DNA from: Epiperipatus broadwayi
Taxonomy: Eukaryota; Onychophora; Udeonychophora; Euonychophora; Peripatidae
Direction: 5' to 3'
DNA: 64,000 nucleotides
Assembly (NCBI GenBank): GCA_028023455.1
Contig: JAQFVV010012394.1
Span: 29,095,010-29,159,009, forward strand
The notes under the pieces were generated by a model. The model worked only from the letters and a program-made list of their open reading frames with translations. It had not been told where the DNA came from and did not search any database. This document shows, piece by piece, positions 44,890-55,649 of this stretch. A program made the position numbers and the translations under genes. Numbering within the stretch: the stretch's first letter is position 1; every line of letters begins with the position of its first letter.

Positions 44890-46530
44890 CTTTTATTTAC
44901 TTTTTACTAAAATTTACTTTTTTACTAAAATAGTAAATTATTTAACTGTAACTTTAAAAATCATCATTATTTTAAACACACAGTTGTAGATATTGGAAAA
45001 ATAAGAATTGATTAATATATTTTTGTTCAATATTTATAACCGTGCGTTTAAAATATAGTGGTATCAATAATGATTTTTAAAAGAGATTGTTATACAAATA
45101 GAAATATGTAAACCGTTAAAAAAAAAAAAAAAGAAAACTGGAAAATTATCATTACAGATTTTTTTTATATCTATGGTTAAAAGAAAAAACTTCTAATATA
45201 ATAATGAATGCAAGAATAAATCTCTTATCCATTCTTAATTATAACAACAATCTTTCAGTATACAAATGATTGTCAAACAGATTATTATTATTAATAAGAT
45301 AGGAAGATAAATAAGATCACAGGTAAACTAAAAAAATATAAATAATCAATTGAATAATATAGGCACTTTGTAATCAGTCTTATTCACAGTAGCAATCTTT
45401 CAATACACAACTGATTGTCAATTATTCATTATTATAATACTAATAACATATCACATGATTTCTCACATGCTCATTAATATACTTCCAAGTACAGTTCTTT
45501 TCATCTACACTAGAGTCATCTATTGCATAACATATCACATGATTTCTCATATGCTCATTAATATACTTCCAAATACAGTTCTTTTCTTTTACACTAGAGC
45601 CATCTATTGTAAATTTGAGTAATCAGTGAAACCCAAGTGGCATAGTAGTATAATATTTCTATCTCCAAACTGGTTTTTCGTTTTACCTTCATCTGTGAAG
45701 ACCACAATTTATATCTGAGAAAATTAGGTGTTAATGTTATTGGTATAAGCCTTCTAATCCAAAGGATAAAAGGGACCTGAAGTTGTCATAACACTAAATG
45801 ATCTGGTGTATAAGATCTATATAACTATACAAGCATGTTATCTTGGATACCAAAAGCTTAGGTATTTTTCCAAATGTTGGATTACTATCTTGAATATTAT
45901 AAAAAGTAAAATAAGAATTCTTGATGCAAAGTACATTAGTTCCTGCTTTGAATTCTAATCTCACTAATGAATGTAAGACCTGGAACTGTCTAGAGCTGGA
46001 GATATTATAGCACTATGCCATTTGGAGTTTATTGATTACTCAAGCTTATAGTAGATAGTTCTAGAGTAGAGTAAACTGCTCTTGGATTTATGTGAATAGG
46101 TATGAGAATGTCATGTGACATAATATTATTAGTATAATAATAATAATAACTGACAATCATTTGCATATTAAAAGTAATATGTCTAAATCTAGATGAAATG
46201 TATCCATATTATTTAATAGATTATTTATCTATATTTATTAATCTTTAGTTTAAATGCAAACCTACCTGTCATCCTATCTATTGCTAGCAATCTTTGTTCA
46301 CCAAATTAGTTTAACAAAACATAGTTTTTAATTGAATTTTATTTTTAGCAGTGCATTTCTCATTTTACCTCCACCATAGTGCAATAATTCTCTAATACTT
46401 AAAGTTAGATCCCTCATTACATATACCTTTGATAACCTATATTCATCAAGTGAGTTAGAAATATTAAATACCTGAATTTCCACATCTGTATTGACACATT
46501 GATATTTTTCATAACAAATAAAAATCTTCC
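44890..46530. other. AT-rich DNA with one 84-bp tandem duplication
   Basis: Two copies of an 84-bp unit (CATATCACATGATTTCTC at 45447 and 45531) lie in tandem. No coding sequence recognised. Confidence 0.6.
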
Positions 46531-46656
46531 ACCATTCTTTTTAAAAATATATAGTCAATACATATCATTCATAAATCAATAAATCTTCACCATAATCTTT
46601 TTAAAAACTTTTATTTTCATCATATATATTTAAAATCCTGTCAAATTCTTCATATT

Positions 46657-46697
46657 CCAACGTTTCGATTGTTTTTAATTACAATCATTTTCAAGGC
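46657..46697 (-). ncRNA. Hammerhead-like tail motif of Penelope-like element
   Basis: Minus strand: CTTGAAAATGATTG, a short loop, CAATCGAAACGTTGG. The hairpin GATTG/CAATC followed by GAAAC corresponds to helix II and the second core strand of a hammerhead, but the first strand (TTGAAAA) has lost the core. The same motif sits at 48090-48130 in the inverted copy and at 21420-21458. Confidence 0.4.
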
Positions 46698-47044
46698 AAA
46701 ACTACAAAACACACAGAAATAATTGAATAAATAAAAATACAAATACATCTTATAACTCTACATAAATACCAAAAATTGTATTATAATAATTTAAAAATAA
46801 ATAATCATACATATTATACCATTAAATAATACATTTACATTCTATTATCTTATCCAATTTTTTAAAATAACTCCTATTACAAATCAATACTATAAACAAT
46901 AATAAAAATAAACAATAAAATAATTTTAAACATTACCTATAAACTTCTATTTTATTTATATCACATTATATTTTATATTTTACCAATGCCATTTTTACCA
47001 ATCCCATTCCAAATAAATACCTTAAATCATTTAAATATACCCTA

Positions 47045-47600
47045 CTATATGGAGAGTTTTGCTGTATTTTGAATTGTTTAATAACAATTATTGTGCTAGT
47101 ATGAGATAGTGATCATGTGATGTTTAGTGGTTTAACACCAATCCTGCCTAATAGGATAGTGGTGGCTATGGTTGTTAAAGAGCCAAAGGCACCAAAATGT
47201 ATGGGTACTGAATTGAGTTCAGACCCTCATGACTATATAAGCTATTGAGCTTGGGTTGAAAATATTAATAATGTTTTCAATTTCATTCTCATAGTTTTTA
47301 GTTAAATAGAGTTAAAAGGTGGGTGCTGGAGGGTTGCATTAGATCCTAAGATCTAGGTGCAGTGCTCTCAGATCCAAGGCTCCTCACTGATGAAGGCCAC
47401 AAGCCAGAAACTAGTCTGGGGATATTGGATGAGTAGGCACTAGATAGGGATTTTATGCACAAGCCTTCTGGCATCCATTGATTGCTCTTGTTAGCACAAG
47501 ATGGCACTACTATATGGAGAGTTTTGCTGTATTTTGAATTGTTTAATAACAATTATTGTGCTAGTATGAGATAGTGATCATGTGATGTTTAGTGGCTTAT
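47045..47600 (+). mobile_element. Hammerhead-bearing repeat, family B, most complete copy
   Basis: A full monomer of 466 bp with an ~80-bp identical direct repeat at its ends (TATATGGAGAGTTTTGCTGT at 47045 and 47511), so it holds ~1.2 units in tandem. In order it carries GTGATCATGTGATG, the conserved CTGAATTGAGTTCAGACCC region (47218-47236), a TATATAAGC box (47243-47251) and an intact hammerhead (47381-47422). The perfect identity of the terminal repeat implies recent insertion. The host sequence is a Penelope-like 3' UTR. Confidence 0.8.
47381..47422 (+). ncRNA. Hammerhead ribozyme, type I, family B
   Basis: Helix I TCCTCA/TGGGGA, core CTGATGA (47387-47393), helix II GGC/GCC with loop CACAA after an A/A mismatch, GAA (47407-47409), loopless helix III ACTAGT (47410-47415), cleavage predicted after C47416. 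All catalytic bases intact, in the copy with identical terminal repeats. This makes it the best family-B candidate for activity. Confidence 0.77.
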
Positions 47601-47664
47601 TTAAATACTTTCATAGTACTTTTAAACACATTGTTTAATACATTCCTTTTAACACCTCTATATA

Positions 47665-47840
47665 CCATTTATTTTATTTAACACTGGATTTAATTTTTTT
47701 ATATAATTACATTCTTTAATTATTCTTTCTTTATAATTCCTAACCTTTTCTATCATTTTAATACTAAAATTCCTATGGCTATATTTTTCTCTATGAATAA
47801 AAACACTAGAATTCTTATCTTTTAAATGTTGTTTAAATAG
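47665..47840 (-). pseudogene. GIY-YIG endonuclease C-terminal half (Penelope-like)
   Basis: Minus-strand frame open for ~58 codons to a TAG stop: FKQHLKDKNSSVFIHREKYS, then HRNFSIKMIEKVRNYKERII and KECNYIKKLNPVLNKINGI. The pattern R/K-x-x-Q-H, an H-R-x-x-x-x-H region, Y-K-E-R, E and L-N-P-x-L-N follows the second half of GIY-YIG domains in Penelope-like elements, including the catalytic-side Glu and the terminal Asn. It is truncated at its N-terminal side by the inverted tail copy. This is the clearest Penelope coding evidence in the window. Confidence 0.68.
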
Positions 47841-48239
47841 AAGTTTATAGGTAATGTTTAAAATTATTTTATTGGTTATTTTTATTATTGTTTATAGTAT
47901 TGATTTGTAATAGGAGTTATTTTAAAAAATTGGATAAGATAATAGAATGTAAATGTATTATTTAATGGTATAATATGTATGATTATTTATTTTTAAATTA
48001 TTATAATACAATTTTTGGTATTTATGTAGAGTTATAAGATGTATTTGTATTTTTATTTATTCAATTATTTCTGTGTGTTTTGTAGTTTTGCCTTGAAAAT
48101 GATTGTAATTAAAAATAATTGAAACGTTGGAATATGAAGAATTTGACAGGATTTTAAATATATATGATGAAAATAAAAGTTTTTAAAAAGATTATGGTGA
48201 AGATTTATTGATTTATGAATGATTGATATTTTTATATCA

Positions 48240-49490
48240 CATCACTATCACACAAGATAGAGGTTTGTTTTTATCCACTTTTAACTTGTGGAAGGATAAA
48301 TAATCACTGCTCTTCAAAGATATTTATAAGTTATTTTATCAGTCCACCTCTTATTTTAATCCTACTCTACACAATCATCCACTGGCTTAGAAATTCAGGC
48401 TAGCTTCTCACACCATGTACAAATTTCACATAATGTGAGCTAGATTAATCAAACACTTGAATTTCTATGCCCATGTTGACAGTTCAATATTTCTTTCTAT
48501 ATCACTGTCACACATGATATGTACTAGTTTCTATATACTTTTACGAATTTGTATCTTTGCATTTCAGAGATATTTACAAGTTTTTTTTATAACTATCTCA
48601 TCTCAAGTCATTACTTTTGAACTTATTTTTTATTTTGGTTTTAAATAACAATCAAAGATTTTGCAAACCATATAGAAAAAAAGTACATAATATCTACAAG
48701 ATAATAAAAAAATTACATTCAGAAAGTAATAGCAAAAAGTTTATGGTAGATGGCACTATAGTGGGGAGATGCTCTTGTTTTATCTTGCATGATCTGAAGA
48801 ATTGAGTTCAGTTATTATTAACACTCCTAGTCAGAGGGATAACATGTTTATAGTTAATAATAAAGAGATGAGTAGTTTAAAATATATAATTATTGAATTG
48901 GAGCCAGATCTACATAATTGTCCAAGTAGGTGATGATTTGATGTTAGGGTTTTTAGCTCGCTTGCTAAATTACAGTTAAAGTTGGTTGTTAGATGCATGA
49001 CGTCCTCTCAATAAAGACAAAATCTGGAAACAGAACTAGACTTAGGATTTATGTGTATTAAGATTACCTAGAAATTATTGATCCCTCAACCTTATGATAG
49101 ATGTCATTTCAGTAGAGAATTACTTTTGTTATCATTCAGAAAATCTTAATGTAAGTAAGCATCTACCAAATAAGTAGATGATCTAAAAATCTCACAGACA
49201 GAATACTTCAATGCACAAGATACAACAGTTTTATAGCCACTTTGGTAAATATTTGGAGGATTTAAGTATGATTTCTTTAGGTATCACTTCTTTTTTAGAG
49301 GTTAATTATGTTTAATAAACCAAATAATTTATATTGCATTTTATAAAATCTCAATTTGACATAATTTGAACAGAATGAAAGCAAATCAAATTATTTGCCA
49401 AAAGTCTGCATGGCCACCATACCTATATCCATAAAAATAATAAATGTACTGACTAATTAAAGGCATATATAAAAATAAAATAAGAGCAAC
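48240..49490. other. AT-rich DNA with a diverged ~250-bp-spaced duplication
   Basis: Segments near 48240-48370 and 48490-48610 share TATCACTGTCACACA-like starts and AGATATTTAYAAGTT, suggesting an old duplication. No gene recognised. Confidence 0.4.
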
Positions 49491-49645
49491 ACAGTTACTT
49501 CTTTACACAGCCACTTTCATATTTCAACAAGATCAGTTTTCATCAGCAATTACAACAAAATCCCCATTTTGCTGCAACTTCTGATGTAAATCAGTCTTCT
49601 GGTTAAAATATTAAAGTAGCTGTTTAGAGAAGTAATTGTGTCTGT
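49490..49645. repeat. Foldback with Penelope-type motif
   Basis: Inverted arms (AGTTACTTCTTTACACAGC and its near complement at 49620-49640) surround a minus-strand CTGATGAAAACTGATCTTGT then TGAAATATG. This matches the hammerhead-like layout of the other Penelope-type tails (extra A after the core, a short hairpin, then GAAA). The ribozyme is degenerate. Confidence 0.45.
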
Positions 49646-49914
49646 GTTTGTTTATACTATATATATAATTAAACATTAAATTTGCATATCTTGCTTAATA
49701 TGTTTGTAATTAAAAAAAGTAAATCACTCTCCATCATACCTTCTATGTTAATAAACAATGAAGAGTAAAATGGGTACAGCTACTAAATTTATTCTACTAT
49801 TAAATTTTTATTAATATACAACATATTATTTATTCATAGTCTAAAAATGCTGATTTCTGTCTCTTAATTATACATACACACACACACATATATATATATA
49901 TACAGTCTTTAAAT

Positions 49915-50078
49915 ATTATGGTTACCATATATAAATCATATCATTGTAGCCAATGTTCAGCAGCTTTCTGTTGTCAAGGCAACACTTATTTTTTAGTAAA
50001 TAAATGGATTCTAAGTCCATTTATTATTGTTGTTGATATTTTATTGGTCTATTTTAGTATTGGCTGCAGTGATGTAAT

Positions 50079-50095
<17 letters not shown>
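49915..50095 (-). repeat. Dispersed repeat D followed by (TA)n(TG)n
   Basis: Contains TTCTGTTGTCAAGGCAACAC, then ~60 bases on, a (TA)n tract (50078-50094) passing into (TG)n and directly into family C. Third instance of the D-(TA)n-C order. Confidence 0.55.
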
Positions 50096-50117
<22 letters not shown>

Positions 50118-50575
50118 AAAGCTTTGCACTATACACTACAAAATAAGCATTAATTATATGCACCAAATCTCTCTCACATATGTATGTAAAATGGATCATT
50201 CTCCTGTATATGAGGAGTCAGAATGACTAATGTCAACATGGGTAGGATGACAACTTTGAAACTTACAGGGGCTTTGAACATTTCATCATCAGATTTTCAA
50301 TGAAATGGATGGCTGAAGAGTTGTAGATTGGAGTAGTTTGAAGCCTTCCATTAAAGTATGAAGATTGGCTATCTTAATATAAAGCTGAGCAAAGATTATA
50401 TATGTGTAGTGATGGTAATCTGGACCAACTGATGAGTGCTGGCTTAGCATGAAATACTATTATTGGTGATTATTCATCTTTTCAACGTGTGTGATCAGGT
50501 GGGTCAGCAATATGAGATGGCATGGAGAGTTAAGGGTTGTGTGAAAGTCTGAGTTTGAGTCCCTTATATAATAAA
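50096..50575 (+). mobile_element. Hammerhead-bearing repeat, family C, copy at 50 kb
   Basis: Near-complete plus-strand unit: CCTGTATATGAGGAGTCAGA, CATCATCAGATTTTCAATGA, TATCTTAATATAAAGCTGAG, the ribozyme (50424-50467), then the tRNA-like tail ending GAGTTTGAGTCCCTTATA. It is preceded by repeat D and a TA/TG microsatellite. Confidence 0.75.
50424..50467 (+). ncRNA. Hammerhead ribozyme, family C
   Basis: Helix I ACCAA/TTGGT, core CTGATGA (50429-50435), helix II GTGCT/AGCAT with loop GGCTT, GAA (50451-50453). Helix III (ATACTATT) is poorly paired beyond its first pair; A50462 would be the cleavage position. Core complete, helix III weak. Confidence 0.6.
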
Positions 50576-50579
50576 TGGT

Positions 50580-51335
50580 AAAGAAAAAGGGTAAGAACTT
50601 GGAATGAAAGTCACATCATCCTAATTTTTATAGTAATCATATCGATGTTCAACAGACTTGTTTACATTAACAAGGGCCATTTACTCTCTAATTAAAAAAA
50701 TCCATTCACTCATTTGTCAACTACTATTAAAGTGAATTTATATTTTTTATGAAATTCGCAAAAAATGGAAAATTAAAATAGAAATTAATTTTTTTTTTAT
50801 TTCATTAAAAAAATACGACTTAAGGAAAAACCTGATAATAAAAGTCATTTATGAAACATGGTTTCCAATGAAAAATGATCAGTTCTCTCTCCAGCTGCCT
50901 ACATCACTATCTCTGAATAACCCATGCATTGCATGGCAACATAATTTAGTTATTCAACGCAAAACTTTTAAAGCACTGGCATTTCTGGATCTGGGTTATG
51001 ATATAAAGTGCATCAGTGCATTTCATATTTTTGTCAATCATTTTCAATGCTGTCCCTGCCTTCACAATATTAAAAAAGCAACTTGAAAACTTTTCTCAAC
51101 TCATGGCTTTATTGCTTGAATAATTTCAAATGCTTCAGCAATAGTTTTTCCCCTATTAAAATCAAAATTTAATATTAACATATTGTTCTATTGTGGGTTG
51201 ATTACAAAACACAGTCATATTTCACATTGTAACTTGTGATGCAGGTTTTCTAGTGCCTTAAAACTTTTGTAGCGAATAGCTAACCTGCATAGCTATGTAA
51301 CATATAAAACACTAAACATGCACTAAGTGGCCTTA
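50580..51335. other. No recognisable gene
   Basis: The 72-codon frame at 50868-51086 has mixed composition (for example NPCIAWQHNLVIQRK) but no family I can name. It may be a transposon relic. Confidence 0.35.
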
Positions 51336-51337
51336 TT

Positions 51338-51780
51338 GTATGGAGAGTTTAGCCTCTGTGTAAACAGCTTGTGTAAGCATAAATTATGGTGATCACGTGA
51401 TTTTAGTGGTTTAATATTAATCTTGCTGAATAGGATTATAGTGATTGTGGTTATTAAAGAACCAAAGATACCAAGAAGTATGGATGCTGAACTGAGTTCA
51501 TATCTATATGACTATACAAGCTTATGAGCTTGAATTGAAAACATTATTGTTTTCATTTTGAGCTCAAAGCTTTATAGTTAGCTAATAAGGTAAAAGGTGG
51601 CTGCTGAAGGATTGCATTAAATCCTTAAATCTAGATTCAGTGCTAAAAATAGTCTGAGGATATTGGATGAGTAGGCAATTAGATAGAGATTTTATGCACA
51701 AACCTTCTTGCATCCATTGATTATTCTGGCTTGGACTGAGTGGTGCTACTGTATGGAGAGTTTAGCCTCTGTGTACATAA
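51338..51780 (+). mobile_element. Family B repeat with ribozyme deleted
   Basis: The direct terminal repeat GTATGGAGAGTTTAGCCTCT (51339 and 51754) gives a 415-bp monomer. The CTGAACTGAGTTCA segment is at about 51489-51502. The ribozyme region is reduced to ATAGTCTGAGGATATTGG (about 51649-51666), with the catalytic core lost by a deletion of about 45 bp. This accounts for most of the difference from the 466-bp monomer. Confidence 0.7.
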
Positions 51781-51784
51781 CATA

Positions 51785-52985
51785 TGTTGATTCAGAGATG
51801 CTGTTGCAGGAAACATGAAGAGAGAATTGGACACCAGCCATTTCAGTTGGCACAATATGTATATAAATGTTTAACTAATGACCAAAGAATGAATTAAAGA
51901 GTGGTAGTAAACTTTTGCAAAGCAAATATATCATTAAACATTTCTGCTACAAACTAATATATATATATATACCATTTATATAAGTATTATATTTAATATG
52001 TGTATAATAAATCATTAAGTAATTTAAAATATGAAAAACATCCTTTCTGTTGAAAAGTGTTTGATATTTTTTTCTTTAAAAATACTCATTACAATTTGGA
52101 GTTGTTTAAAATACAATGAGAATATGATAAATAATCATATTATGTTGAGGTATATTTATATTTTGAATGTCAAAAAATCAAGTCAGATGTCACATGACTT
52201 ATTTTAATAAGCTTGTTAAGAGATTATTTTGTGAGCTCTATATATAACATATGTTGAATGTTAACAAACTAAAAAATGTTTAGGTAAGGAAAGATAAATA
52301 AAAGAAATAACAAGGTATAGTTTAACTTCTCTCAAATTTTTACTAGGAACATCATGACCTAAACTTGGCAGTCAACAATCTACCTCGGTTATGCTCTCTC
52401 ATAGTTTAAAACTTTATTCCCATTAACACCCCCTATCAGATTTCACTCCTGAAAAGAAATATCTGGACTCTTAAAATGTGAATTACATGTTGTTGAAGTT
52501 AAACAACTTTGTGTACTATTAAACAACCTAGTATACCATTATGGTTATAGTTTCACCAAACTTTTGCCTTTAAATTTATTCTATTGTAAATGTATACATA
52601 ATTTCTAATAGTTTGTAATATTAACAGATCGTAAATCAAAAAAATTTGCAAATATCAATATATAGAAATATTTTCTCACTCTCAAACTAAGATGCTTTAG
52701 ATTGGCCTATATAACTAAATTTAGGTACAAAAGATAAGTTGGCTATGCTTATATTTTCGAAAGCTTCTTACTTGAAAGTATCCCCAGTACTCAACAAGAC
52801 ATCATTGAGCTATTGTGACAACATTTACAGTGTATGTGCTTAGGGTGTAAATCCTTTATGTTTAATTTAATAAAGTTTTATATAAAAAGTATCAAAAAAA
52901 GATATAAATGTATGATAATTTATAAGAAAAATATTATAATGCATCATTTTTTGATATCAAAAAGGATTGTTAAAATTAATAAGTA
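51785..52985. other. AT-rich DNA without recognisable gene
   Basis: No gene or strong repeat recognised. Confidence 0.5.
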
Positions 52986-52989
52986 ATCA

Positions 52990-53655
52990 ATAGGTATTTA
53001 CATAAATATTTCAAATACAGGCACTCTTCATATACCTGGAGCCTAATTGTAAATATAGGGGATTTGAACTAAGAAATAAGTATATTGGTGATTATTAATC
53101 TTTTCTACATGTGTGGTCATACGTATCAGTGATATGAAGTAGTGTGGATAATTGAAGGGTGCTTGAAAGTCTGAGTTCAAATTTCCTATATTTACAATTA
53201 GGCTCCAGGTATATGAAGAGTGTCTGTATTTCAAATATTACACATTAAGTCTGCATCCTGCCCATCCCTCTTTTATGTATTTAAATGGATATGGTCCTAT
53301 ACATGAGGGGTCAGAGTGACTTGAGATCAACATGGGCATGGCAATAATATTGGCATCAGTATGGGATTTGAGCTTTTCAATGGTATGGATAGCTTAAGAA
53401 TTGGTAGATTGAAACCTGTCTATTAAAATATGAGGGTTTGCTATCTTAATATAAAACTGAGCACTGATTATATATATGTGTAGGAGATGATAATCTGGAC
53501 CAACTGATGAGTGCTGGTCTGCACAAAATATCTATATTGGTGATCATTTATCTTTTTTACCTGTGTGTGGCCATGGGTATTAGTGGTATGAGATAGTTAG
53601 TGTAGAGCCTTGTAGGGTGCTTGAATGTCTGAGTTCAAATCCCCTATAGTTATTT
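52990..53655. mobile_element. Family C repeat: 1.3 tandem units plus a short inverted start
   Basis: 53000-53070 is a minus-strand fragment that flips at about 53073 into a plus-strand part-unit beginning near the ribozyme cleavage site (TATATTGGTG at 53081). A full unit continues to a second TATATTGGTG at 53533 (period 452 bp) and its tRNA-like tail at about 53640. The complete ribozyme here (about 53501-53545) has GAAA changed to AAAA and is probably inactive. The layout shows the monomer joined end to end across the tail. Confidence 0.75.
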
Positions 53656-53659
53656 ATAT

Positions 53660-54485
53660 AGTAAATTTAGAGTTAGGAAACATTTTGTATCTAGAGATCA
53701 TAGAAAACGAGTATCATTTAAGGTGAATTAGATATAGTGTTGATATACCATTTAATGTGATGTTTTTGAAAGATTTTTTAGTAAGAATTTTGCTTTAAAA
53801 TTGGCTATTTTGATACATATGTATTCCATACAGACAAAAATAAATATTAGAGCTATCTGTCAATAATTATTACCAAACTTGGTTTGGGATTATTTTTTCT
53901 TCATAACCTAGCAATGTATTTTAAATATAGGGTATTCAAAATTTTGCTTTTTCCGTTTTTACTAATGAAAATATTTTATGAACAGCTAGATGACTTAGCA
54001 CTACATATTCTTTTGGGAATAGTGTGATCCTGTTTGAAGAAAATGTTCCCACACTAAATTTCTGGAGACTCAATTGAATATTATCATGAAAATTTTTACT
54101 AGCACATTCAATCCTACTTCTTTGCAGTTATTTTCTGTTCTTTCACATATTCCTAACCAGAAATCAGGGGAAATGTTAACTCATGAAAAAAAAAATACAA
54201 AACCTATTAAGCAGGCTAGACTTGTCAATAATTCGTAACATAGTTTCGCCACTTAAGACTCATCTCAAATCAAGATGCCCTTTTTGAATATGTTATCAAT
54301 AATCTACAATAAAGAATTATAGTGAAATAATTAAATTATCATGATATTGCAAGCAAATTTATTTTTCAAGATCCAATAATATAGCCTTGTGGATTTAATC
54401 AATCTAGACACAACTGGAATCTCATAAACAAAATTACGACAACCTATGGTCATTGATTTACTAATGTATGCAAACAATGTGTTTA
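53660..54485. other. AT-rich DNA without recognisable gene
   Basis: Nothing identifiable. Confidence 0.5.
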
Positions 54486-54489
54486 GAGA

Positions 54490-55648
54490 AAACTTTGGAT
54501 TTCAATTAACCAAAAGAACAAGCTGGATTTAAAATGATTTTAGAACAGTGAATCATATCCAAGTATTAATAAAAGTTTTAGAAAGAATCAATGAATATTA
54601 GTTGCTATTATGCTTTGGATTTGTAGATTATGAAAAAGCATTTGATTCTATAAGCATATCTTCAGTGATTAAAATATTGGATCATCAAGGTATAGAAGCA
54701 GGATGTTGTTGTATTCTGAAAAATATTTACAATAATGTAACAACAACAATTAGATTATATGATGATATTAGGAAGATTAACATTGAGAAAGGTGTAAGAC
54801 AGGATGATTCCATATCTCCAAAACTTTTTACAGCAGTGCTGCAAAAAATATTTTGTGGATTAAAATGGAAAGCTAAAAGAATAAAAATAAATAAAAATTA
54901 TTTAAGCCATTTACATTTTGCAGATTATGTAGTAGATTTTATAAAAAATGCTTCAGAGTTTCAGGATATGTTGCAAGAGTTATCAGATGAAGTAGGATTA
55001 AGGGTAAATTTTAAAAAGATTAAAGCAATATTTAATGATTTTTCTCAAAAGATAAAAATAAAGTTTGATAATGATAAGTTATTAAAAGTTAAGAATTACA
55101 AATACTTTGGTCAGATTATTATTACAATTGGAAACATATTGAATAAAATTAATAATAGAATAATATTAAAAGGAAATATACCGGTGTTTGAAAAGAAAAG
55201 TTTTAATAAATATATTTTCCAATTCTTAATTATGAATCTGAGACTTGGATACTTAATAGAAGAGCAATACAGAGACTTCAGATCACTCAAAAAAGTATGG
55301 AGAAATGCATGTTAAGAATAACAATAACAGATTGAAAATGCAATACATAGGTAAGAGAACAAACAGATGTTACTGACATCACTGAAAGAATTAAGAGACA
55401 GAAATGGAGTTGGGCTGAACATATTTTTAGAAGAGATAATAATAGTTTGATGGTTAAAATCTTAAACTGGATTCCAAAAGATTGTAAATGACCCAAAAAG
55501 TGACCACATGTGAGATGGATTTATAAAAATAAGGAAGGGTGTGGGATGATGTGAGGAAGAGGGGCTAAATATCAAAGAAGATGGATTGGAGAGACCTTCA
55601 TCCTGCAGTGTGTTGATAATGGTTGAAGATGATGATGATGCAAACCCA
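54490..55648 (+). mobile_element. RTE LINE, degenerate 5'-truncated copy
   Basis: Plus-strand copy beginning inside the RT domain (AACTTTGGATTTCAATTAAC corresponds to the LDFHQP segment) and ending with GGTTGAAGATGATGATGATG. It carries many substitutions and several frame breaks in the C-terminal part (about 55315-55600). Confidence 0.85.
54602..55315 (+). pseudogene. RTE reverse transcriptase and C-terminal domain remnant
   Basis: The open stretch of ~237 codons includes motif A, FVDYEKAFDSI; motif B, GVRQDDSISPKLFT (the usual QG now QD); motif C degraded to LHFADYVVDF (FADD to FADY); and part of the C-terminal region (YKYFGQIIITIGN). Loss of the second catalytic Asp shows that the enzyme is dead although the frame is long. 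The frame opens after a TAG just upstream; the apparent start is internal to the RT domain. Confidence 0.8.
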
Positions 55649-55649
55649 A

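Larger units (their letters stand above)
46540..48235 (-). mobile_element. Penelope-like element with inverted terminal copy and nested family-B repeat
   Basis: On the minus strand: a GIY-YIG C-terminal frame (47840 down to about 47665), a 3' UTR interrupted by a complete family-B hammerhead repeat (about 47045-47600), and the tail (about 46953 down to 46540) with the GAAACGTTGG motif. The same ~400-bp tail is repeated in plus orientation at about 47838-48235, directly abutting the 5'-truncated coding end. A truncated body with an inverted terminal copy is a known Penelope-like arrangement. The family-B insertion is younger. Confidence 0.65.

Noticed and set aside
45625-45700. tRNA-like sequence (AAGTGGCATAGTAGTATAAT followed by GGTTTTTCG)
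   Set aside because: The box A resemblance is fair, but box B is poor and no cloverleaf arms pair, so I do not call a tRNA or SINE.
47346-47552. Minus-strand 68-codon frame across the family-B repeat
   Set aside because: It crosses the ribozyme on the antisense strand, is broken in the other family-B copies, and is best seen as a shadow of the repeat.
50083-50120. (TA)n(TG)n tract as a regulatory element
   Set aside because: A simple microsatellite explains it; no further signal nearby except the adjacent repeats.
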